A stretch of DNA of 64,000 nucleotides. Source: Streptomyces zingiberis. Its GTDB lineage: Bacteria; Actinomycetota; Actinomycetes; Streptomycetales; Streptomycetaceae. Of the stretch, positions 8,555 through 16,316 are shown piece by piece. A program made the translations under genes and the position numbers. Under the pieces are notes generated by a model, which was given only the letters and a program-made list of their open reading frames with translations, ran no database searches and was not told the DNA's origin. The stretch lies in the NCBI RefSeq assembly GCF_012034935.1, contig NZ_JAATEN010000019.1, positions 1 through 64,000 on the forward strand, written 5' to 3'. Every line of letters begins with the position of its first letter. Position 1 is the stretch's first letter.

Positions 8555-8594
8555 GAGCGGCCGGGCGGCCGGGCGGCCGGGCGGCCGGGCGAGG
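8555..8594. repeat. Octamer tandem repeat (GGGCGGCC)
   Basis: Three exact copies of GGGCGGCC (8563-8586) are flanked by one variant on each side (GAGCGGCC and GGGCGAGG). It is non-coding, between mqnC and the next gene. It is one of three period-8 arrays in non-coding DNA of this window. Confidence 0.7.
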
Positions 8595-8683
8595 TAGCCA
8601 CCGGCCGGGTGCCGGGGCGTCGCCGGCCCCGCCGCCCGCCCGGACGGGGCAAGGAGTGAACAGGTGACACGCGGGAGCCTGCC

Positions 8684-9313
8684 GTGCTGACGATCCACCG
8701 CGCCCGGACGGTGCGCTACACCGCCGGCGGCCCGCCGCACCCCGGGCACGCCGTGGCGGTGGACGGCGACCGGATCACCGCCGCCGGACCGTACGACGAG
8801 GTGCGCGCCGCCTGCGGCGAGCGGGCCCGCGTCCGGGACTGGGACGGCGAACTCGCCCCCGGCCGCCATGAACCGGCCGCCCGCGCCTGGCTGGAGGCCA
8901 CCTACCACCCGGACCCCCGGGAGGCGGACCGGCTGGGCACCGCGCCGGTCACCGGTGACGCGCCGGCGGCGCTGGGCCTCACCGACGCCGACTGGGGCGC
9001 GAGCGCCCGGCGTGGCCTGCAACGCCTCCTCGCCGCCGGCACCACCGGCCTGACCGGGCCCTTCGACCGCCCCCGGGTCCGCACCGCCGTGGCCCGCTCC
9101 GGCCTGCGTGTCCTGCCGCCGGGCGCCCCCACCGCACCGCCGCCGCTGGCACCGGGCGCCCGCGCGGACTTCGCGGTCCACGCGGTGGAGACGCCGGGGA
9201 CCGGGACCCCGGACGGGCCCGCGCCCGGTACCCCGGCCGCGCGGGACGCCGCCGCCATCGGGCCCTGTCTCGCCACGGTGATCGCGGGCCGCCTGGTCCA
9301 CCGGCGCGCCTGA
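8684..9313 (+). CDS. Reduced amidohydrolase / imidazolonepropionase-like domain protein
   Basis: The 209-residue protein matches only the outer parts of an amidohydrolase. The N-terminal part (VRYTAGG, VAVDGDRITAAGPYDEV) resembles the first half of the composite beta domain. The C-terminal part (PLAPGARADFAVHAV and VIAGRLVHR) resembles the second half. The catalytic barrel is mostly missing, and where the HxH metal ligands would stand the sequence reads LAPGRHEPAARA, so hydrolase activity is doubtful. The GTG at 8684 is the likely start. It sits between mqnC and menG. A link to menaquinone synthesis (some futalosine pathways use an amidohydrolase-type deaminase) is speculation. Confidence 0.7.
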   Translation: MLTIHRARTVRYTAGGPPHPGHAVAVDGDRITAAGPYDEVRAACGERARVRDWDGELAPGRHEPAARAWLEATYHPDPREADRLGTAPVTGDAPAALGLTDADWGASARRGLQRLLAAGTTGLTGPFDRPRVRTAVARSGLRVLPPGAPTAPPPLAPGARADFAVHAVETPGTGTPDGPAPGTPAARDAAAIGPCLATVIAGRLVHRRA

Positions 9314-9450
9314 CCACACCACCGGTGCCGCCCCACCGTCGCCGCGACGTCAACGGCGGCGAAGCCCCACCATCACTTCGGGCGGCGGTACGGTCGTACC
9401 CGACGATGTGATCCGCACGCCCCGCCATGATGCGTCCCATGGGAGTAGCG

Positions 9451-10059
9451 ATGGTCGCCGAACACGAACGGCAGCAGAAGGCCACCCCGGACACCTGGAT
9501 GTACCCGCCCCACCAGGGCTGGACGTACGAGCAGGTGAAGGACTTGGATCTTCCCTTCGATTGGGAACTGATGGACGGGCGCATCGTGGTACGGGGGATG
9601 ACGAGCTGGTGGCACAACCGTGTCAGGGACCGGATCTACCACCGGCTGGAGAGCGCCGTCCAGGAGCCGTTCACCGTGGCCACGGAGCAGTGCGTCCTGG
9701 TGGACGAGTACAACCCGACGAAACCCGACGTCATGGTCTTCGACGAGCGGGAGCTTGATCCTTTCACCCTGGAGTGCGTTCCTGTCGACAAGGTCTCCCT
9801 GGTGGTCGAGGTGGTGTCCCCGGGATCCCGTCAGGACGACCGCATCCGGAAGCCCGCGATGTTCGCGGCGGCCAAGGTGCCGTACTACTGGCGGGTGGAA
9901 CGCGGCGACGACGGCCTGCCGGTCATCCACGAACTGTGGCTCCACCATGACCTGGGCATGTACGTTCCGGCCCCCGCGCGTCCGCTGCACACCGGCAAGC
10001 TGGAGACGGATCTCCCCTTCCCCGTGGCGATCGACCTGGCGGGTCTCATCGGGCGCTGA
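9451..10059 (+). CDS. Uma2-family (DUF820) restriction-endonuclease-like protein
   Basis: The roughly 202-residue protein has the PD-(D/E)xK nuclease-like core of the Uma2 family: FDWELMDGRIV, the KPDVMVFDE segment, and SLVVEVVSPGSRQDDRIRKPAMFAAAKVPYYWRVE, here quoted only in part by its key residues D, E and K. The family is very abundant in Streptomyces and its role is unknown. I chose the ATG at 9451 because GGGAG lies 5 bases upstream; in-frame ATGs at 9427, 9430 and 9439 are possible. It lies between the amidohydrolase-like gene and menG without overlap. Confidence 0.85.
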   Translation: MVAEHERQQKATPDTWMYPPHQGWTYEQVKDLDLPFDWELMDGRIVVRGMTSWWHNRVRDRIYHRLESAVQEPFTVATEQCVLVDEYNPTKPDVMVFDERELDPFTLECVPVDKVSLVVEVVSPGSRQDDRIRKPAMFAAAKVPYYWRVERGDDGLPVIHELWLHHDLGMYVPAPARPLHTGKLETDLPFPVAIDLAGLIGR

Positions 10060-10114
10060 CCGTCCCGGGGCGCCGCGGCCCCGACCCGCCGCACCGGCTC
10101 CACCGCGCACCGGC

Positions 10115-10129
10115 CACAATGGGACGGTG
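10115..10129 (+). promoter_or_regulatory. Candidate leaderless promoter of menG
   Basis: A -10-like CACAAT (10115-10120) is followed by six bases and the GTG start at 10127. There is no Shine-Dalgarno sequence. The box is weaker than the one at mqnA. Confidence 0.3.
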
Positions 10130-10825
10130 ACCCGAGCCTCCCTGGACAAGCAGCCGCACGAAGTCGCCGCCATGTTCGACGACGTGGCGCCGAAGTACGA
10201 CCTGACGAACGACGTGCTGTCGCTGGGCCAGACCCGGCTCTGGCGGAAGGCCGTGGTGCGGGCCGTGGCCGCCCGGCCCGGGGAGACCGTCCTCGACCTG
10301 GCGGCCGGCACGGGCACCTCCTCCCAGCCGTTCGCCGCCGCCGGCGCCTACGTCGTCCCCTGCGACTTCTCCCTCGGGATGCTCCGTGAGGGCCGCAAGC
10401 GGCAGCCCGGCCTCCCCTTCACCGCCGGGGACGCCACCAAGCTGCCGTTCGCGGACGGCAGCTTCGACGCGGTGACGATCTCCTTCGGGCTGCGGAACGT
10501 CCAGGACACCGACGCGGCGCTCGCCGAGCTGCTGCGGGTCACGAAGCCCGGTGGCCGGGTGGTGATCTGCGAGTTCTCCCACCCCACCTGGGCGCCGCTG
10601 CGCACCGTCTACACCGAGTACCTGATGCGGGCGCTGCCGCCGATCGCCACCACGGTCTGCACCAACCCGGACGCCTACGTCTATCTCGCGGAGTCCATCC
10701 GCGCCTGGCCCGACCAGCCCGCGCTGGCGGGCCGGCTGCAGAAGGCGGGCTGGTCGAAGGTCGCCTGGCGCGATCTGACCGGCGGCATCGTGGCCCTGCA
10801 CCGGGGCGTGAAGACCGAGGGCTGA
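10127..10825 (+). CDS. menG: Demethylmenaquinone methyltransferase (MenG/UbiE)
   Basis: This SAM-dependent enzyme methylates demethylmenaquinone to menaquinone, the last ring-modifying step. The protein is 232 residues. The start MTRASLDKQPHEVA and the segment YDLTNDVLSLGQ are family hallmarks. The SAM-binding motif VLDLAAGTG is at residues 55-63, and FGLRNVQD and GGRVVICEFSHP mark the conserved methyltransferase motifs. Length is standard. Its placement near mqnA, mqnC and two nuo operons supports the menaquinone role. It converges on the MFS transporter gene, with a strong hairpin between. Confidence 0.95.
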   Translation: MTRASLDKQPHEVAAMFDDVAPKYDLTNDVLSLGQTRLWRKAVVRAVAARPGETVLDLAAGTGTSSQPFAAAGAYVVPCDFSLGMLREGRKRQPGLPFTAGDATKLPFADGSFDAVTISFGLRNVQDTDAALAELLRVTKPGGRVVICEFSHPTWAPLRTVYTEYLMRALPPIATTVCTNPDAYVYLAESIRAWPDQPALAGRLQKAGWSKVAWRDLTGGIVALHRGVKTEG

Positions 10826-10883
10826 CCGCCGCCGAGGACTGACGGCCGCCGCCGGCCCGGCGGTGCGTGGCGGAGAGCGACCG

Positions 10884-10923
10884 GCCGGAGGGGCGGGAGG
10901 TACGTGCCTCCCGCCCCTCCGGC
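10884..10923. terminator. 17-bp bidirectional terminator between menG and MFS gene
   Basis: The arms 10884-10900 and 10907-10923 are exact reverse complements around the loop TACGTG. The hairpin lies between two convergent genes, 16 bases past the MFS stop codon on the minus strand. Confidence 0.85.
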
Positions 10924-10938
10924 GCGGGGCCATGGGCG

Positions 10939-12234
10939 TCAGGCGGTGGCGAGTTCCGGCTGGGCGCCGGGAGACGCGAGCCTGCCCGTGCGGTGCAGCC
11001 CGAGGACGGCGGCCGCGCAGACGAGGCCGAGCACGGACAGCGCCACCCACGGCAGGGCGGACATCCCGGCGGCCCGTGCGGTGTCGAGCGCGGCGCCCGT
11101 CAGCAGATTGCCGAGGGTGATGCCGATCCCGCAGACGGTGTTGTACAGGCCGTAGTGGGTGGCGATGAGCCGGTTGCCGGAGAGGCGGACGATGGTGTCC
11201 ATCTCGAAGGGGTACGCGATCATCGTGCCGATCGCCAGGAGCAGCGCGGACAGTGCCGGGGGCACGGCCGCGAGCAGCCACAGCCCCGGCCCGCCGGCCG
11301 GCACCGGGACCGCGGTGGCGGCCAGCAGCGGGAGGAAGCCCAGCCCCATGGTCAGCAGCCCCCAGGCCAGCGCGCGGCCCGGGGCCAGCCGGGCCTTGCA
11401 CCAGGCGGTCACCCGGGTCTGGAACAGGATGGTGCTCAGCCCCGAGACGGCGAACAGCACCGCCACCGCCCCCGTACCGAACGTCCCGTCGCCGCCCAGG
11501 CGCCGTACCTCCAGGGGCAGGGCCAGATAGACCTGGAACTGCATGACGTAGAAGCCGGTCATGGCGACCGAGAACAGCAGGAACGGCCGGTTGGACACGA
11601 TGCCCCGCCACTGGGACAGCACCCCGTCCCGCTGCCCCGGCGCCTGGCCGGCGTCGTCGCCCCGGCGGGCGGGGAGGGCCCGCAGCTGCACGGCGCCCAG
11701 CACGGCGAAGATCCCGGCCGCGACCAGGCAGGTCAGACGGAAGTCGACGCCGGTCAGCACCATGCCCACCAGCGGGCCGAGCAGGATTCCGGCCTGGTAG
11801 AAGACGTTGAACAGCGCGAACGCCTCGACCCGGCGGTCACCGGCGTCCGCCGCCACGTAGGCGCGCACGGCCGGGTTGAACAGCGCTCCGGCCAGTCCCG
11901 TCGCGGCCGAGGCGGCCAGGAGGGCGGGCACGGACTGCACGAGGCCGAGCGTCGCGAAGCCGGCGGTACGCAGCACGAGACCGGCGATGATCATGGGCTT
12001 GTAGCCGAGCCGGTCGGCGAGCGTTCCGCCGAGCAGGAACATGCCCTGCTGGCTGAAGTTCCGCACGCCGAGGATCAGCCCGACGAGCCAGCCCGCCAGC
12101 CCCACGGGCCCGGCGAGATACGCCGCCAGGTACGGCATCAGCATGTAGAAGCCGAGGTTGATGGTGAACTGGTTCACCATCAGCAGCTGGATGCCGCGCT
12201 CGTGGGAACGGACCTGTGCGAGGGTGCCCTTCAC
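10939..12234 (-). CDS. MFS transporter coupled to a cysteine-synthase-like gene
   Basis: The 431-residue protein has about 12 hydrophobic segments. The MFS signature between helices 2 and 3 is present (GGTLADRLGYKPMI), and other typical helices include NLGFYMLMPYLAAYLAG. It probably exports a small molecule. Its ATG at 12234 overlaps the stop of the upstream PLP enzyme gene by 4 bases, so the two are translationally coupled. The product of that enzyme, or a toxic relative, is the natural candidate substrate; this is inference. Confidence 0.88.
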   Translation of the reverse strand: MKGTLAQVRSHERGIQLLMVNQFTINLGFYMLMPYLAAYLAGPVGLAGWLVGLILGVRNFSQQGMFLLGGTLADRLGYKPMIIAGLVLRTAGFATLGLVQSVPALLAASAATGLAGALFNPAVRAYVAADAGDRRVEAFALFNVFYQAGILLGPLVGMVLTGVDFRLTCLVAAGIFAVLGAVQLRALPARRGDDAGQAPGQRDGVLSQWRGIVSNRPFLLFSVAMTGFYVMQFQVYLALPLEVRRLGGDGTFGTGAVAVLFAVSGLSTILFQTRVTAWCKARLAPGRALAWGLLTMGLGFLPLLAATAVPVPAGGPGLWLLAAVPPALSALLLAIGTMIAYPFEMDTIVRLSGNRLIATHYGLYNTVCGIGITLGNLLTGAALDTARAAGMSALPWVALSVLGLVCAAAVLGLHRTGRLASPGAQPELATA

Positions 12235-13457
12235 CGGCCGTCCTCCTCGGCGGCGCCGGGGCCGGCCCGGCGCTCGGAGGCGCCGCCGCCCGGCGGCGTC
12301 CCGGCGTCCGTCCCCGCGTCCGTCCCCGCGTCCGTCCCCGGCGCGCCGGGGGAACGGGCCGGGTCACCTGGGTGACCGGGCTCGGCCGGCGTGAGCGGGT
12401 CCACGATGTTCTCGCACCGCGTCCAGCGCGTGACCTCCTTCTCGTCGGGCCGGCCGATCACCTCCGGCTCCGGCGCGGGCGGTGAGTCGAGCAGGCCGTG
12501 GGCGGCGCAGTAGTCGTCGTCGTAGACGGTGCCGAGGTAGCGCTGCGGGCCGTCGGGGAAGACCGCCGCGATGCGGGCGTCCGCGGGCAGGGTCCGGGCC
12601 AGCCACCCGGCGACGAGCGCCACCGCCCCGACACTCCAGCCACCGGTGGCGTAGTGCGAGGTGGCGAGCCGGCGGCAGGTCCACACCGACTCGGCCGGGG
12701 AGACCCAGTGCACCTCGCTGAAGCTGCCGTAGGCCACATTGCGGGGGTAGATGCTGGAGCCCAGGCCGCGCATGAGCCGGGGCCGGGCGGGCTGACCGAA
12801 GATCGTCGAACCGACGGTGTCCACGCCGACCAGCCTCAGCCCCGGGTAGAGCTGCCGGAGCACCCGCGAGATCCCGGCCGAGTGCCCGCCGGTGCCCACA
12901 CTGCACACCAGGACGTCGATGTGGCCCAGCTCCCTGGCCAGTTCCAGGGCCAGCGGGGTGTAGGCGGTCGTGTTGTCGGGGTTGTTGTACTGATCCGGGC
13001 ACCAGGAGCCGGGGTGCTGTTCCCTCAGCCTGGCCACCCGCTCCCGGCGCGCCTGCTGCCAGCCCCCGGTGGGGTGCGGCTCGGAGACGACATTGACCTG
13101 GGCGCCGTAGGCCATCAGCAGTTTGGACATGGAGGACTCCAGGCCCGGGTCGGTGACCAGGGTGACGGGGTGGCCGTGGACCATCCCGGCCAGGGCGAGG
13201 CCGAGGCCGAGCGTGCCGCTGGTCGACTCGATGATCCGGGCACCCGGCAGCAGCTCGCCGCGGGCACGGGCCCGCTCGGCCATGTGCAGGCCCGGACGGT
13301 CCTTGATGCCGCCGGGGTTGAAGCCCTCCAGCTTCGCCCAGAAGCCGCGGCCGGCCGGGGCGAGAGGCTCCGAGACCCGCAGCAGCGGGGTGTTGCCGAC
13401 CAGCCCGGACAGGGCTGAGCGGGCGGGAGGTGTCAGGTCGGTGGTCGGAGAAGGCAT
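12231..13457 (-). CDS. PLP-dependent cysteine synthase/cystathionine beta-synthase-like enzyme
   Basis: This fold-type II PLP enzyme of 408 residues resembles cysteine synthase. The PLP lysine is K52 in GFNPGGIKDRPG, the substrate loop is ESTSGTLG (about residues 77-84), and the phosphate-binding segment is VGTGGHSAG. It is longer than housekeeping CysK (about 310), and the last 50 residues are low complexity with GTDA repeats from a 12-bp tandem repeat at 12301-12340. The usual substrate motif variants suggest a specialised beta-replacement rather than plain cysteine synthesis. I chose the ATG at 13457; an in-frame ATG at 13499 exists. It is coupled to the MFS gene. Confidence 0.85.
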   Translation of the reverse strand: MPSPTTDLTPPARSALSGLVGNTPLLRVSEPLAPAGRGFWAKLEGFNPGGIKDRPGLHMAERARARGELLPGARIIESTSGTLGLGLALAGMVHGHPVTLVTDPGLESSMSKLLMAYGAQVNVVSEPHPTGGWQQARRERVARLREQHPGSWCPDQYNNPDNTTAYTPLALELARELGHIDVLVCSVGTGGHSAGISRVLRQLYPGLRLVGVDTVGSTIFGQPARPRLMRGLGSSIYPRNVAYGSFSEVHWVSPAESVWTCRRLATSHYATGGWSVGAVALVAGWLARTLPADARIAAVFPDGPQRYLGTVYDDDYCAAHGLLDSPPAPEPEVIGRPDEKEVTRWTRCENIVDPLTPAEPGHPGDPARSPGAPGTDAGTDAGTDAGTPPGGGASERRAGPGAAEEDGR

Positions 13458-13587
13458 GGTCCGCTCTCGTTCGATGAGGGGTGTCGGAGGTGCGCTCATC
13501 TCGCGTGCGGACCGCGCGGGACGGTGGACGGGCCCGTCCCGGCGGGCAGCACGCGGCAGCCGTGGGGTACGGCTGCGACGGAGAGGT

Positions 13588-14019
13588 CTAGCTGCGCCAC
13601 CGGCAGACACGGCAGAGCACGGAGCGGCCCGGTATGGCTGTCCGGCGTCCACGGCGCCGGCGGCGGAGCGCCGGCAGCCCGGCGGCCGCGACCACCGGTG
13701 CCGCGCCGGCCGCGGGGGGTGCCGCGGCGCGCGTCGGGGCGTCGGAGGCGCCCTGGATCTGGGGGATCAGGCCGGGAGAGGTGCAGGCGGCACCGTGGTG
13801 TGAGTGCCCGGGCTCGCCCTGCGGCGCGGTCGCGGTGTGCGGTGCCGTGCCCCCGGCCGCCGTCGGCGACGGGAGCTGACCCTGGTGGCCCAGGGCGGGA
13901 AGGACGGGGCAGTGGAAGAGCCCCGTCAGGAGTAAGGCGCCCAGCACCAGGGCCAGAAGCCGGCGGGGCGAGGGGGGAACGGGCCGGGCCGGGCGGGCGC
14001 CGGGGTGGTCGTTCGGCAC
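13588..14019 (-). CDS. DUF6153-like His/Cys-containing membrane protein
   Basis: The 143-residue protein has one hydrophobic segment (LLALVLGALLLTGLFHCPVL, about residues 20-40), then an extracytoplasmic part with His and Cys (GHSHHGAACTSPG), an Ala-rich stretch and a basic tail ending CRVCRWRS. This layout resembles the DUF6153 family of Streptomyces, whose function is unknown; binding of a metal by the His/Cys residues is a guess. The GTG at 14019 has a very good GGAGGAC ribosome binding site. A similar gene lies just upstream on the same strand. Confidence 0.6.
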   Translation of the reverse strand: MPNDHPGARPARPVPPSPRRLLALVLGALLLTGLFHCPVLPALGHQGQLPSPTAAGGTAPHTATAPQGEPGHSHHGAACTSPGLIPQIQGASDAPTRAAAPPAAGAAPVVAAAGLPALRRRRRGRRTAIPGRSVLCRVCRWRS

Positions 14020-14102
14020 AGGTCCTCCGTGCGGCGGCTGTCTCCCCCGGTGATGGGCAGGGGAGAGCACAGGGGGAGATCGGCGAGCGGGGGCGGGCAC
14101 CG

Positions 14103-14147
14103 CTGTCCGGGCTGTCCGGCCGTTCGGGCCGTCCGGGCCGTTCGGGC
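14103..14147. repeat. Degenerate 9-bp tandem array upstream of a DUF6153-like gene
   Basis: Five consecutive 9-base units read CTGTCCGGG, CTGTCCGGC, CGTTCGGGC, CGTCCGGGC and CGTTCGGGC. The array lies 84 bases upstream of the start codon at 14019. See the finding on recurrent 9-bp arrays. Confidence 0.55.
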
Positions 14148-14284
14148 AGCGAACGGCCATGCGCGAGACGAGGCGCCGGGATCAGGACGGAGCCCCATGG
14201 AGATCAGGACGGACCCACGCATGGTGGACGCGGATGGGCCGCTGATCTCCTGGTGCGGAACCGGCCGGCGGGAGCGCGCCGGAG

Positions 14285-14752
14285 CTAGACCCGCAAGACG
14301 ACGGAGGACCTGGATGCCCACGGTGGCGAGGCGGCCGCCCGCACGCCGTCCGGGGAGGCCTGGTGGCCGTCCGCCCAGGGGTGCGGCAGCCCCTCACCCA
14401 GCGGAGAGGGGCAGGGGGCGCTGACGGCCACGCCCTGCTGCGGCTGCCCCGGCGTGCACTCCGGTGCGGGGTGCGAGGGGGCGTGGGGGGCGGGGCCGTG
14501 GCGGTGCGCGTCGAGGGGACCGGCCTCGGGCGGCGCCTGCTCGGTGCCGGGGAGTGCGGGGGCGGACCGGTCGCCGGGGGCGTCCCGCAGGGCGCTCGCC
14601 ACGGCGGCGTTGAAGTGCCCCGCGACGCCTTCGGTGCTCACGCCGTGGGCGTAGACGAAACCCAGCAGCAGGGCGGCCAACCCGAGGAGATGCAGTGGGC
14701 CGGCCCATGAGCGTGCCCGCCGCGTTCCGCGGGGAGACCGGTTCGTGACCAC
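14285..14752 (-). CDS. Second DUF6153-like His-rich membrane protein
   Basis: The 155-residue protein has one hydrophobic segment (LHLLGLAALLLGFVYAHGV, about residues 18-36). A His- and Pro-rich outer part (DAHRHGPAPHAPSHPAPEC) and a C-terminal SSVVLRV follow. It resembles its downstream neighbour in layout but not closely in sequence. It begins with GTG at 14752. TACGAT (14764-14759) lies six bases upstream with no Shine-Dalgarno sequence, suggesting a leaderless transcript. Function is not recognised. Confidence 0.55.
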   Translation of the reverse strand: MVTNRSPRGTRRARSWAGPLHLLGLAALLLGFVYAHGVSTEGVAGHFNAAVASALRDAPGDRSAPALPGTEQAPPEAGPLDAHRHGPAPHAPSHPAPECTPGQPQQGVAVSAPCPSPLGEGLPHPWADGHQASPDGVRAAASPPWASRSSVVLRV

Positions 14753-14866
14753 GCCGTGATCGTAGCGTCTTCTCCGGCGCGGGAATGACGTCTTCCGGGA
14801 ACCCGCGCGTCGGCACGCCACGGGCCGGCCGCGCCGCCCGTCCGGACCCCGGACCCCGGATCCCGG

Positions 14867-15409
14867 TCACGGGCCTCCGCGCCGGCTTCGCCTTCGGCCG
14901 GAGCCGCGGCCGGCCCGGTCCGGCCGTGTGGCTCCGGAGGCCGCGCGTGGACCGGGCGGACTCGGCTGCCGCGGCAGCCGCTCCGGTGCCGGGTGTGACC
15001 GCTGGTCGCCGCGGCCGAGGAGGCCGTCCAGCGACCACGGCCCGGGGCCGCTGAAGACGAGGAGCAGCAGCGCCCAGCAGTACAGCGCGGCCCCCTCGCC
15101 GTCGTTCTGCATCGGGAACAGCCCCTGCGGCTGGTGGACGGTGAAGTAGGCGAAGGCCATCGCGCCGGCGCCGAGGAAGGCCGCGGACCGGGTGGCGGAA
15201 CCCAGCAGCACCAGGACGCCCACCACCAGTTCGATCACACCCGCGTACCACAGTGGCCAGGCGCCCACGGTCTCCGGATCGCGGCCGAGCAGCCCGAAGA
15301 CGGAGGCCGCTCCCTGGCAGGCGAACAGCAGGCCCACCACGGCCCGGAAGAGGCTCAGGACGTAGGGCCGGTTGCGGTCGAGAGCCGCGGACCGCCGCGA
15401 GGTCTCCAT
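14867..15409 (-). CDS. DoxX-family membrane protein
   Basis: The 180-residue protein has four predicted transmembrane helices typical of DoxX: VLSLFRAVVGLLFACQG, WPLWYAGVIELVVGVLVLLG, FLGAGAMAFAYFTVH, and ALYCWALLLLVFSG. The conserved GIIE-like segment (AGVIELV) and the HQPQGLFPMQNDGEGA loop fit the family. DoxX proteins are linked to redox stress in mycobacteria, but the function here is not known. About 50 low-complexity basic residues follow the last helix. AAGGAG precedes the ATG, and an octamer tandem array abuts this ribosome binding site. Confidence 0.88.
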   Translation of the reverse strand: METSRRSAALDRNRPYVLSLFRAVVGLLFACQGAASVFGLLGRDPETVGAWPLWYAGVIELVVGVLVLLGSATRSAAFLGAGAMAFAYFTVHQPQGLFPMQNDGEGAALYCWALLLLVFSGPGPWSLDGLLGRGDQRSHPAPERLPRQPSPPGPRAASGATRPDRAGRGSGRRRSRRGGP

Positions 15410-15422
15410 GGTGACGCTCCTT

Positions 15423-15510
15423 GACGAGGTGACGAGGTGACGAGGTGACGAGGTGACGAGGTGACGAGGTGACGAGGTGACGAGGTGACGAGGTGACGAG
15501 GTGGCGAGGT
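15423..15510. repeat. Octamer VNTR (GACGAGGT) abutting the doxX ribosome binding site
   Basis: Ten exact copies of the 8-base unit GACGAGGT (15423-15502) are followed by one variant (GGCGAGGT). On the coding strand of doxX the array ends directly at AAGGAG, so it would form the 5' leader of that mRNA. Long identical octamer runs are prone to slippage, so copy number may vary between isolates. Confidence 0.9.
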
Positions 15511-15620
15511 GACGGGCCGGTGGGGGCCGCCGACGCGGACACCGGTGGGGTGCGCGCCCTCGCCGAGGGCTACGGATCGCGGCCCGCGATGGTTCACCGG
15601 GCGCTCTGCGGCACCGCCCG

Positions 15621-16076
15621 TCAGCCGTCCAGGGGCAGTCCCTGCGGCTCCTTGATGCGTTTCATCACGATCTGTGAGTTGACCTCCGTCACCCCCGGCA
15701 GGGCCGTGATCTTCTCGATCCACAGCCGCTCGTAGGTCTCGATGTCCGCGACCGCGATCCGCAGCAGGCAGCCCGGGCTGCCGAAGAGGCGGTAGGCCTC
15801 GACCACGTCGGGGAGGTCCTGGAGCGCCTCCTCGAAGGCCTCCACCGTCGCGCGGTCCCGGCGGACCTCCACCGAGACGAGCACCTCGAAGCCCCGGCCC
15901 ACCGAGGCCGGGTCGAGCAGCGCGCGGTAGCCGCGGATCACGCCGTCCTGTTCGAGCTGGCGCACCCGGCGCAGACACGGGGAGGGGGAGAGGCCGACCC
16001 GCTGGGCCAGCTCCTGATTGGTCAGCCGCCCGTCCTTCTGGAGCTCGCGCAAGATACTGCTGTCGATAGCATCCAT
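15621..16076 (-). CDS. Lrp/AsnC-family transcriptional regulator
   Basis: The 151-residue protein has an N-terminal helix-turn-helix (LTNQELAQRVGLSPSPCLRRV, with residues around 18-40) and a C-terminal RAM (AsnC-type effector-binding) domain. Length is normal. Such regulators form octamers that respond to amino acids. I chose the ATG at 16076 (MDAIDSSILREL); a TTG at 16094 would add six residues. It is divergent from the asparaginase gene, so regulation of asparagine/aspartate use is plausible. doxX lies downstream on the same strand but 211 bases away. Confidence 0.9.
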   Translation of the reverse strand: MDAIDSSILRELQKDGRLTNQELAQRVGLSPSPCLRRVRQLEQDGVIRGYRALLDPASVGRGFEVLVSVEVRRDRATVEAFEEALQDLPDVVEAYRLFGSPGCLLRIAVADIETYERLWIEKITALPGVTEVNSQIVMKRIKEPQGLPLDG

Positions 16077-16088
16077 GCCGGTATTCTC

Positions 16089-16124
16089 TGCCAATTCAAG
16101 GCGCGTAGACCAGCCTTCTTGGCA
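16089..16124. promoter_or_regulatory. Inverted repeat in the lrp-asparaginase control region
   Basis: TGCCAA (16089-16094) and TTGGCA (16119-16124) form an inverted repeat spaced by 24 bases in a relatively AT-rich stretch just upstream of the lrp start. Lrp proteins often bind spaced, imperfect repeats and control their own gene, so this is a candidate operator. Confidence 0.3.
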
Positions 16125-16244
16125 ACTTATTTCGGGCGAAGCTGGCTAAACTTGCCGGTAGGGCGACACTCCGTCGCCGCCGGTGTGCTCGGACCGGTCG
16201 CTCCATCACGCCGGTCGCGCGGCGCTCGGCGTGCACAGCAGAAA

Positions 16245-16280
16245 GCGTTCACAGCGTTCGTAGCGTTCTTGGCGTTCTCA
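16245..16280. repeat. 9-bp tandem array (GCGTTCnnn) upstream of asparaginase
   Basis: GCGTTC occurs four times at exactly 9-base spacing (16245, 16254, 16263, 16272), with variable trinucleotides between. A T-run GTTTTTTCTCC follows. The array ends about 37 bases before the asparaginase start codon. Confidence 0.7.
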
Positions 16281-16316
16281 GTTTTTTCTCCGGATCCGGA
16301 CGGGCGAGGGGGCAGC

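Noticed and set aside
15423..15510. Possible CRISPR-like array near doxX
   Set aside because: The units are 8 bases long and directly adjacent with no spacers, and no cas gene is present. It is a simple tandem repeat.
14394..15542. Open frame that translates the octamer array into repeated SSPRHLVT units
   Set aside because: It overlaps the DoxX and DUF6153-like genes in another frame; the peptide repeat is only a by-product of the 8-bp DNA repeat.
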